Positions 27,901 to 39,900 of a DNA stretch of 64,000 bases are shown in pieces. The notes below the pieces were generated by a model. It was not told the origin of the DNA. It saw only the letters and a list, made by a program, of their open reading frames with translations, and made no database searches. Position 1 is the first letter of the stretch. Each line of letters opens with the position of its first letter. This DNA comes from Rhyzopertha dominica (taxonomy: Eukaryota; Arthropoda; Insecta; Coleoptera; Bostrichidae): positions 496,001 to 560,000 of the forward strand of contig QCXZ01000001.1 in NCBI GenBank assembly GCA_025024175.1. The letters run 5' to 3'. The translations under genes were made by a program, and so were the position numbers.

Positions 27901-30900
27901 TCTAATACATGGTAATTTAGATTATTTACCCCGTTTATTGTTACTATATACAATATTAAATGCAAAGGCTTATGTGTCAACCCTACGAATCGACTGCAGA
28001 GTACTCGGTTTTGAAATGTTAATTATATATCGATTTTATACATTCAGTGTAGGTCAATTCCTATTTCGCGTCAGGAACACTTGGCAGTAGGTGTCAGGGA
28101 AAGACTTAACTCGTAACGTGAATCTGCTGTGTCCCTAAAGCTGGTGCTAATTAGTGCGTGTTGTATCGCAATATTTACTCGTCGGCATATATTGAGTGTG
28201 ATTTGTGCCTGTTTTTAAATTGTAGAATTAATTTTTGATGTCGTAATGAGCGATTGAAATGAAACTTGTCTGTCTTCAAGTGTTTCTATGATTCCTACTT
28301 TAGTATAACGTGACAAATCGAAAACATTGTGTTCCCAATGTTTGCAGCAATTAATTTAGAGATGATTTTGTATAGTGATTCGTTTCCTTGCAAACTATAA
28401 AAACTAAGAATGTGTTAGGAATAAAACATGCTTAGTCTGCCCTATAAAATCCTGCATTGCAGGTATTTTTTTCGAAATAAAGTTTTATTCGTTCAGGGCA
28501 AAATATCTATTAATCGTTTCCAATAGTTTTGTGGGAAAATTGTATATGTATATGCATTTTGCATCGAATTTCTGTCACATTCTAGTTGAAAACATATTTA
28601 AAACATGAAACTGTCGATATATCGAAAAGATAACTGCAGAAATGACCCTTATTTAGAAGTGCACTGAGAATCATTGGCACAACATTGCAAATTATATTAG
28701 GTAGACCTTTTTTAGAGAGCGGCTTACGGTTTTCGCAAAATACTACCAGAAAACGCATTTCTAACGGCACTACTTTTTCGTTCCGTCTACAATTGTGTCA
28801 TGTACATTTTACAAGCTTGTATTAAGAGGCCGTACCCCTTTTATTGCTTGATCACCCGATGTCATTTGGATACCCTTTAGTAATTCATTTAATACAGTTA
28901 GGTTTGATCGTTCTATAAGGAATAATACTTACAGAGTAAGCAAAAGTATGGGCGTATGATGTTCTGAAGTTCCCTGCGACATTTAATAAATTGTCAAAAC
29001 TTGCATGATCACCCATCGTAGAATGCACTAAAATTATGTAAACGTCATCTTTCAACATACTTTTGGCACTTTCGGCTAATTACATAAAAAATTAAACGTA
29101 CACGGGATTACTTCAGTTTCGAGGACCTTGTCTTAAGGCCGTGCCTTCGCACGCTCCTTTGCTGCCATTACGCCAGAAAAGGTGTGTCCCGAAGATTGCT
29201 TCGTTAACTTCATAAGCTCATAATTGGTAATATTACGACGATCACCGGCGATTACGATATCAAACGGAAGACGTTAGTGTTTATGACGAGTAGCTTCGAA
29301 AGATTTTACTCATTCCACCATGAATCACGCTTGCATCAAGGCACTTCTAAAGGGCAGGATGGAAGTGCAAAGGAAATACGATTCGTGCGGATCTGTGGCC
29401 TCCTGCGGGTCGAAATCTAGCGACGAGGACGACGACAAAGAATGCTCATCGATCTGTAAGAATCAAATTTGTTTTGGTGGCACTTTTTTCCTTCCGTTTG
29501 AGCACCCATTGATTAGTTTCCTTACAAAACTGCGTCATAAAGATGTGAACTGAAATGTCACTCCAAAAGTTTGAATTTATATATATAACACGACATTACA
29601 AGCGTAATAATGATTGTTGTTAGTAGTTCTCCCCTATATTTTTACTATATAAGCGCCGAGATGAACAGTCATAAAAGTGTGTAGAAGTTTGAAAAAAACA
29701 CGTAAACTCCAATACTGTTTATTTTCTATGAATTTCGTAAAATATCTCTACTGTTATCGAGGTTTCAATTCACCAAAAATCAAGTCAAAAATAAAACATA
29801 CGCCCATAGTACCAATCATTGACATAACTTAATATAAGTAAGGTGAATCGGTATGGTAAAAAATATTAATTTATTTATTTATTACCTACCTCAAAAATTA
29901 ATATTTTCAAAACGAAAAAATTCCTGCGTAAATTAGTCTCCTGCAGTTGCGTAGTCGTGTGACGTCAGTTAGCATACTTATATGTGTTAATTGCCATAAT
30001 CAATCATCATCCACCCTTTGGATAAAACAATAATATTAAAATGCATGTCTATGCTGTGCTGTCTGCACCTCAACCAACTGCAGATAGATCTATTTCGCAG
30101 TTATTACAGCTCATCAGTGCAGTTTAGGTCTAGTGTAGACGGCACGGCATTTTGCATTTTGCCTATATACCAAAGCAATGGTATATGATGTAAGTAGAAA
30201 ATCAACATTACACTGACATGATGACAGAGCCACCTAACTGCCATTATGAAGTAGTTCCCTTAATGGCAGTTAGGTGGCTAGTGTAATGCTGACAGATGGC
30301 ATTGCTATCTAAATGTCTACTTAAAACAATAATATGTTACTTATACTTAATTGTCTTGACAATAAAACATTATAATTTTTATTGCATAAAACAAAACTGA
30401 AAACCTTACATCCAATCAAATCAAATCCTAATAATTTTTAGGCGCAAACTTACACTATAACTACAAACTAATAATCTAGCTGAACTGACCAGTTGTAAAA
30501 TTATTATTATTGTAAAATATAGTGAGAAGATTTGTTATTGTAACACACCGATTAATATCATTTCTGTCTTTCCAGATTCTGCAGGTGTGCGTTCTCCAAC
30601 AGCAGTACGATGTCGCTCCATCAAAGAACTGGAGGAGCAACTTGCAAACCTGAGAAAGGAAAACTTCAATCTCAAATTGAGAATATACTTTCTGGAAGAA
30701 CGGATGGGTACGAATTTTCACCTTGACAAAGAGAGTGCTGTGAAAAAGAACATTGAGCTTATGGTAAGTCCTTATAAAACTGTCATAGATTATTTAATAA
30801 ACATTTTTCCTATTAGGTTGAGGTAGAAAGCTTACGGAAAGAACTACAAGAGAAGCAAGACTTACTATGTCAAGCTGTCAAGGCAATGGAGTTGGAAGAG

Positions 30901-33900
30901 GAGGAGCACAAAAAAGAAAGTGATCTGAAAGAGAGTGAAAACCAGATATTACAGCAAAAGATTGAAGACTTAAATCAACGAATACAGGTGAGTAGAGATT
31001 ATTCATTTCAGTAATTTCGTTTTTTTATTTTTTTTTATCTAACATATTGGATAACTATGCATCCAAATATAGTAAATAATGAAATTTAATTAGAATAAGT
31101 GGTAATAATTAACATAAATATCTAATTAACCACAATTGTTCTCTACATTTTAGATACTATACACTATATTTAAGTGAACATCATAATATGCGCTTAAAAA
31201 CTTTAGATCAGGTACTAATGTTTCAAAAGATGCTAACGTAACTGATGTCATCTGTTATGAGAAGCTTTTGAACCCTTTTTTATTTAATAAGTATCTGGCT
31301 GTTCCCTCGGAGTTGATTATTGGCATCAACATTAGAAAATAAAAAATCCTGTTTCATAATGACTATCTACTATTGCGTTTCAAAAATAGAAAAAACGTTT
31401 TTAAAGAAATCTGGCCATATTCCTTAAAAAAATATTACACGATTACACTGTATATTTCTTCATTTTGTAAAAATAAGTTTGTTATACATAAGTATACATT
31501 GAATGCTGATTGGTGTATTTTAACGAATGTTTTGATAATGTCCTTACTTTTTATTTTCTGTTCTCCACAGGATCTTGAAGGAACAACTACACAAGATGGT
31601 GATACACTTCTGCAGAAGATCAAAGCTTTAGAAGTGGAGGTTTGTTTTTTTATCATCATAATTAACTCACTTTCATTTAAAATAAATGTTTTAGTTGGCG
31701 AAAGAGAAGGAAACTTCCTCTGCACTGTCGGAAATCTTGAAGTCTCAAAGCACAGAAACAGACGTCGATGTAACAGCCTTGACTCAGGAGTTGCAACTGA
31801 AGGAACAGCAAATTAACCAGCTATACAATCAGTTACACGAATTCAATACGAAATTCGTCAATTCGAACCAAAGAACTCGAAGCTTAGAGAGCGAACTTGA
31901 CCGTCTCAATATTGAGTTGCAGAGTAAGATTTCGGAAATAGAGAAGCTTCAGAACGAAGTAGCCACTAGAGGGCTTGAAGCTGATAACCTGAAGGGCACG
32001 GCAGCTTCATTGGAAGACATGTATAAGAAAGAAAGTGAGAAATCTGAAAAATTCAAGAAAGCTGTCCTTCTGTGCAATAACAAAATGGCCAACCTAGAGA
32101 AAACATGCGAAATGCAGAGAGCAAAGATAAGGAATCTCGAACTGAAGTTGGACAGTGTACAAAATGAGGTTAAGAAAAAAGCCATGGAGCTGGCAAATTC
32201 TAAGAGTCCTGTGCGCAGGAAAAAATCTCCACTTACTGATGTCGATTCATTTTCAGTTCCTGATTCGTCGACTAATACAAAAAAGGAATCAAGCTCAACA
32301 ATAACCCTTTCAAATGAGGCCGAAAATGAAAAAGGACTCGACAACAAAATTGAAGAAGGAACAGTAAAAGTCACCAAAGAAGAAAAATCAGAAAGAGACG
32401 CGAAAATGTTGAAATTAAAGGCCGAACATTATAAAGCATGCCAGATCATAAAGACCATGATGGGGAAACAGAAGGAGAGGGATTGCGAAATAGAACGTCT
32501 GCGCGAGAAACTGAGGCACATGGAGGGGGAGCTGCAGGAGTCGCGAAAGAAGGAAAATCAAAACGGAAACGCACAAAAATCCAACGCACTGCATTCCAAA
32601 TCTGCCAAAACAAAACACAGCCCAACCTCATCCAAACCGGCATCTGATCTCGAGGTACAGAAACATAAACCTAATAAGTCCCCTAAAATCCCAGCTAAAC
32701 ATCCAAGTAGTGCACAAAAGTAGATGCTTGGCTTGTCGCTTTGTTCCAATGCTTTGCCTGTGATTATCCGCACCCTATGGCGTACAGTGTTTTTTAATTT
32801 TAATTGTATGTTTTTATAATATTACTACATTAAATTTGTGAACTTATACGTTGCTTTTGCTTTGTTGTTTTTTTTTTTGATGTAGATTATGTGGCATGCA
32901 GTTTTTTTTTGTCGTGTTTGTAAGTATAGTGCAGATTAGAGATGAAACGGATATCCGGTAATTATCACTATCCTGCCGGATACCAAATATTCCAGAGCTA
33001 CAACAATCACCTAAAGTGATCCTTAACACACACTTCTTCGTGAGGTAAGTAATAAGGGAATGGCTTTTAATTGTCGTGGTTTTTAGTTGAAGCTGAAAGA
33101 GTTAGGAAAAGTCACAAAAAACCTAGCGAAAATTAAAATCACCTGCATCATTTTAAATAAACAAAAAGTGTAAAAAGTCCTTAAATCTTACAAAATCCTC
33201 ACAGATTCTCAACAATTAAAGTAATTAAACACAAAAATGCAACATAACAGTATAGTATGAAACGTTAAAAAAGAGATTCTAAAAATGTTCTTTTTGAAGC
33301 AGGCACAGCAAACAACATACTTATTTTCGTTGATAATTTCGATTGTTGCCAAATAGGTGACCTTTTTTTCACTAACGACATGTTTCAGGTGTGCTTTCTT
33401 ACCAACTGACAGACAATTGCTTGCAAATCTCAAATAACACAGCAAAGACTGGTTTTCATACATTTCATATGCCACCCTCGATCAGCTGACCATTCACGAT
33501 AACACTAAAAATCGCCCGAATTGTTTCCATCACATTTGGCGGACAAATATCCGGAAATCCGGCCTACTAGCTTGCCAGATATCCAGTATCCGGACAAACA
33601 ATTATCCGTTTCATCTCTAGTGCATGTATTTACTAAATTGGTTTACCACTTACAAGCTATGCTATTAGAATTGGCAAAGTTTCAGTTACCTGTAGAAGTA
33701 GCCTTATCCACCATTTTTCCTCCAGTAGTAGTAGTTTGCTTAGAGCATAAAGACACTATGATTTCAATTTTGTTCAAAATGTGATTCGAAAATAGATTAA
33801 ACACATACAAAGATTTATTAGATCTATCTAAAAAAAAGATTTATTAGATAGATCCTTTGGCGATGCTTTTTTTAATAAAGCCATCCTTGAATCTTTCAGA

Positions 33901-36900
33901 TGATAACAAAAATATCACTTTCAATAGATGAAGCGACAGTGACTGAAAAAGTTGGTAAATAAATATTTCAAGCTTTTTGAATATTTTGGAACACTTTATT
34001 TTATACTTTGAACTAGTCACCCGACAATTTTATTGTGGTTTTTAAGACATCAGCTCAATGAGACATCATCATATGGACACGACACGATTTCTGTATGANT
34101 TTATAAAATTCGAATACTGTCTAAATACCATTTAACAGGGACACTGTATCTACGGTGTTTTGCAGTTCCCACTAGATGTCACTAATAAAATATGTATAGA
34201 AAACTGTGTTATCGGGCTTTAAGTGCTTAAGTAAGTGCTTCTGTTTTGGTTCAAATTCTGCAGCAAACTGACAAACTTGGATCTCGCACGCAAACCATAT
34301 TGATACCGTGGTTGTCCCTTATCAGTGCCTGTTCGTTTCGTGGCAATTTTGGTATTAACAAGTGCCGGTAGCCAGGCAAGAGTTTTCTCTTGCCGGTTAA
34401 AGTTGCCCTTGTGTTTTTCAATCTCTATGGCTTCCCGGACTAGTCGACAATGATATCTGGAGGTCGAAGCAAGTACTTGCGTGTCCTCGGACATGTGTCT
34501 ATTGCTTTTGAATCAGAACCTACTTAAATAATGCAAATACATTACATTACTAGATTTTTAATATTTCAAACAGGTTACATGCTGAAAACTTACAAGGTAT
34601 ACATTTTTTATTGCAAAAGCCCATAAGATTTGGATACATCCTATAGAGAAATAGAGAGAGGAACAAAAAAGTTGTGATGTTTGCAAGTTATGTCAAATAC
34701 TGCAAGTCCTTGGTCTGAAGCCCTGAATATATATTGTTCAAATATTTTATTATTATTAAGATAGGTTTGATCAAATTGTGATTTGCACCATGAACCACTC
34801 ATACATCTGTCTTTTTTTACTGAAACTGCAGGTTAGATTAAAAAAATAAGTGTTAGGTTACACATACTAAACTTGATCTGCATTGCTTAATTTTTGTTTG
34901 TGTTTGTATTTCTTTTTGTGGTACTTTAGATTGTTTATTTATTTTTTTTGTTGGCTCAAAAATGCCAAAAAATATTCATTCATATACGCATAAATAAAGG
35001 CATAATGTATATATTTCTGTTTGAGATTTAAGCGATATTCATTTTCTGATCCTCAAAATCACAGATTTGAATAATTTTAAGGTTTTATATTTAAAATGCT
35101 GGCATCGGTGGACATTTCCTATTTTTACACTTAATTTATTTCCTGAAACCACCCAAAGATAGCTACTAAAGATTTACTTCGTGTTAATAAATTACCTAAT
35201 AAAATGAGGAAGTGGAAAAGACATGAGCTAACATAAACTTCTGCTGCACAGACAGAGACAGGAACACAGGTTGGAAAAATGTTTACAAGCCAGCGTTCTA
35301 TTTTTAGCCCAGTCTCAAATAACTTCACCAGTTACATCCACCAGTGTATTGGAAACCTTAGGCGTGTTTCATTCAGTTTTAACTTTGTTATACAGAGAGT
35401 TTAGTCGAGTGGGCCAGGTTTAAGGTTATTGTGAATGAAATTTAACTTGAATACTAGTGCATCATGTTTTCTTGCGTGTGCCCTTCTAGTCACAAAGTAT
35501 GCTATTTAATGTCTATTTTATGGAAGTTGCCTTTCGATATTTGCTTTGCTTATATGCTTTATTTATTTACGCTAGAGCTAGCTAATTAAATATTTTGCAG
35601 TTTTGGTCAGAGATCATGAATACTGTTATGGATTTAACCCCAATTTTTGGAAACCATTACCTACCCCCATAGCTAGTAGCTGCGCATGACAAAATTTTAT
35701 ATTATATTTATCCAGTATTTGTAATTTCGCAAATGAATAAAAGCATGCAAATTTTGTTTTGGTCTTGTTTGTGTAGTTTAGCATAAGTGACTGATTTTTT
35801 TTTTTATCGGTTTGTCAGAATTCAATGGCGGATGTAACGGACGATGCTGCAAAACTAGCCGATCAATACAAGAATTTGGCTGCCGAACTTGAAAAGCAAG
35901 TCAAGGTAAGTGAGTACAGAAGGTAGTCTTTCATCAAGTATCTTTTCACGCAAAATATTCACATAATTTGCATTAATTGAATACTTTACTTAATACGGAA
36001 TAATATGATAAAATAAGTGCATTTCATGCAATGATCATAACATGGACACAGTATTTAGAAATTAATTGATTATATCAATAAGTTTCAAGAAAACATTACT
36101 TATGTTGCACCAAATGTAATTGTCAAAGTTAAAAAAAATTCCTTCAGTTAATAATACTTAATAATATAATAATTATTATAATCAAAATATTCAATAACAA
36201 TACTAAAGTGAGAACAATTAGGTTACTGAGTTCGATATACAAGTTACGCCACCTAAAACTCCCCAGGCTCATATTTTCTGTATTTTTTGTATTAATTGAT
36301 AATATTTACAGATGATGATATTTAGGTGAAATTTTGTAAATATGTTTTTTAATTTTCAGTGGATCTTCATTTTCTAAATTATTGTTTAGATTAATTAATT
36401 ATTAAAAAGCTAACAAGATTTTAAAATTATAAAGTACTTACCAGAATTAACAGTGATGCGTTTTTCCTGTTTTTATTACCTAATATTAATGACACGAATT
36501 GAAGAAGACTAAAGTCAGCATCCAACTATGAAGCAACTTTGCCTTCTGCACCACATTAACTGTATTTTGAGTTATAACTTTGAATATGCCCATTACAATA
36601 ATATTAAATCCAGAAATGGCAACAGCAAATAATAACATTGACGGGTTATATGTAAACTTTATTTTTCAGATGCTAATGGAAACACTGAAAGAAAAAGACC
36701 ACCAGATGCAAAGAGCCAAAGACAGCTTATTGCAAGAAATCAAAGAGAAGGAAGATCGCATCACAGACCTTGAATTTGAGTTAATAACAATGAACGCTGA
36801 AGTAAATAAATCACACAACAGTTCAGAAAAGAACGACGAAGGATCAGAGAAGTTGTCCACATTTTGGATGAAGGAGATCGAGGAAAAGGATAAAGAAATT

Positions 36901-39900
36901 GAAAGACTCCAGTCAGAATTACGGAAACGTACCTGCGATCTTCAAGGCGTCGTCAATAAGGAATTATGGGAAAAGAACAAGGAAATTGAAAGAATGCAGA
37001 AACGGTTTGGAGTTGTTGTAGACAATAAGGAGCATATTATAAAGGAGCTGAAGCAGACTTTATCAAGCAGAGATTCACAACTGAACATCCTGAAAGATAA
37101 AATTTCTGAATTGGGACTTGAAATTGATCTGTCGGCAGTCGGTGATGCACTGAACAATGCAAATGTTTCTGATGAAATTAAAACTCTACAGGAGCAATTG
37201 AAATCTTGTGAAGAGGAAAGAAAGTTCTTCATGGAACAGATTGAGGTCCTGCAACAAAAACTCAAAAGTTATTCCGACCAAGAACATCTGGCTGAGTGGG
37301 AGCAACTAAAAACCGAACATAAACATCTTAAGGAAGAATTGAGAAGAACTGAACAATTGCGTGCAGAAAGCAATGAAATATGTACTACGTTAAGTACTCG
37401 TCTGGAAGAGCTGGCGCAGTTCCTGGGTTCTCTTCTCCAACAGAAATGCGTACTAGGCTTCCTAGGGTGGAGACGAAACAACAAACTGAAACAGATTGTG
37501 AGCCAAAGTCTGAATCTTTCTCGTGCACTCACAACATCTATTTCACAACATCCCGATCAAAGCTTGATGCAACTTAGTTACATTTCCGATTTGCTAAACT
37601 CCACAAAAGCTGAAAACCTTTCCCTGTCAGAATTCTTTGTAGAAGATGATGACAATGCTGCTGCCTTCAGTATAATACCTTCTGACATCACACTGACATA
37701 TCAGAGCCACTTACAGCATGCTAGCGCAGATAAAAAGGTACCTGAATCTATTGAAGAGCAGGCTAAAATAATAACCGTTCTTAGAAGTCAGGTAGAGAAT
37801 TTGAAACGTGAAGTGGAATTGCGAGATCGAGAGATAAATAAAATGGGTGGGGGAGAGAAAATTGAAAATGATCAAGATCTGGTTAACATTTTGATGGGAC
37901 TACCAGAGACGCAGTCTAAACTTATGTCTCCCAAAAAAATTATGCAGCAGCTGATAAGTCCTGATAAAGCGAAATCTACTAAAAACCATGACAATCAGTC
38001 GGAATCGGAGTCTTGGTCTGAGCCTGATAGAACAGTTTCCTTGGCCAGAATCGGATTAGATGATGAAAGTCTCAAACCGCATAGTTCACACAGACGCAGC
38101 AAGTTCCTGACCAGTGTTTCCACAGAATCAACAGAAGATGACTTGTCTCATACCTTGACGAGAACACCTTCGAAACGCAGTCTTTTGGCTGAAAACCGCC
38201 AGACTATTATATCTTTAAATGAACAAGTGTTGGAACTGGAAAACAAAATAAAGGGGAAAGACGCTGAGCTTCTGTCGGCTCAAGTAGCCTTATTCGAGTG
38301 TGATAATATGTTGAAAGAAGAAAGACTGCTAACTGAAAAGCACCAACAGCAATTCCAGGAGCTGCAATCCAAGTTGGATGAATTGGAACAAAAACTACAG
38401 AACGCTGTGAAAAACACAAATGAAACAGAAAACGAGCTAGTCCGCACCAAGCAACAACTTGAGGAGTCTTTACAAGCATTACAAGAAGAAAAGAAAGTGA
38501 ACCAAGATTTGCAAAATGAAATACAGGAATTGCAGTCTCAAAAAGTGCAAGCTATACAAACAGCAGAAGAAGCAAAAGAAGGTGCAAGATTGGCGAATAA
38601 TGAGTTAAATGAGACGAAACAGAAACTTAATAAACTGCAAGATGATTTCAAAACAATTAAGCAGAGACATGATGCCATTCAGAAAGAGCACGAGGCAACA
38701 GTTCGCCGTGTTCAGCAGTATGCCGAAACAGAAATTGCTAAAGCACATGCTTCTGTAGAGGAAATGCAAAAAGTTATTAAGAAGGAATACATTAAAAAGA
38801 CTGAGGTAGACAGGCGGGTATTAGAATTCGAAGGTATCATACAAGAGCTCGAACACTTGAAAGATATGCTCCGAAAGGCTGAACAAAAAGTACAGAGTAT
38901 GGAACAACAAGAAATACAACTAAAGCAGACGTTACACGATGTAGAAAATCAACACAGGGAAAAGATGGCCGCCCTGCACAAAGATAAAGACAGTGCAACA
39001 CTGCAGTACTCGGAAGCTATTTTAGAGAAGACGAAACTAGCCAACGAAAAAGCCATATTAGAACAAACCGTTAAAAACTTCAATGCTAAAGAGGCGGAAT
39101 TATTGGAACAAGTCGGCGAATTCCAGAAGGAGGTAGGTGAAATGAAGACGCTATTCCAGCAGCAAATGGTAACAACTGAGCGTGAAAAATGTAAACTGGA
39201 GGTGCGGGTCAGTGAATTAGAATCTCTAAACGCCGAACTGCGTAACAAACTAATTAAGTTGCAAGTCGGTGTTGGTGAACCGTTGTGTTCTGTTTCCTTG
39301 CCGTCCAGTCCCAACCACGTGTATGACTTTTGTGCACAGGGCAGTGCCTCTATTAACGCAAATCCGTATAGTCGGCAGTGTTCTGGTTACACTTCAGAAG
39401 AGCAGCAGCACAGTTTGGTTGTTAATGAACAGATCCAAGGTGCGGTGGTTGAAGCTGAACGACATCAGGCCAATTCTTCTCCAGATTTGGGTATTGAGAG
39501 CGATCAAGGTCGGTTTTCTAGCTTGGAAGCAAACTTACCTCGGCCGTATTTGAAAACGTTGGAATTGACAGCCTCCATGAACAATTTGTTAGACGGAGAT
39601 AGCCAGCTGGTTCAGTATGATTGTTGCAGTAAGTATCCAAGTTCATAAGTTTAATAGAAATTTAAAAGGCAAACATAATTAATATGGTTCTTTAAGCTAA
39701 GATTTTCATCAAGAAAAATACATAAATATTTGATCTCAGTAACTATTTCCAAATCACTGTTGTTAATTTTCACTTTTATATGGATTTTGTGTAGTGAGTT
39801 TAATCTAGGCTTTGGACCAAATATGATGTATTTAGTTTTCTCAATGTTAGCACACAGGCATTTGTAAATATCATTCAAAACCTTGTTATCAGCAAACATA

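Noticed and set aside
33834..33858. Short direct repeat of AGATTTATTAGAT
   Set aside because: Very short local duplication in A+T-rich sequence; no element boundary.
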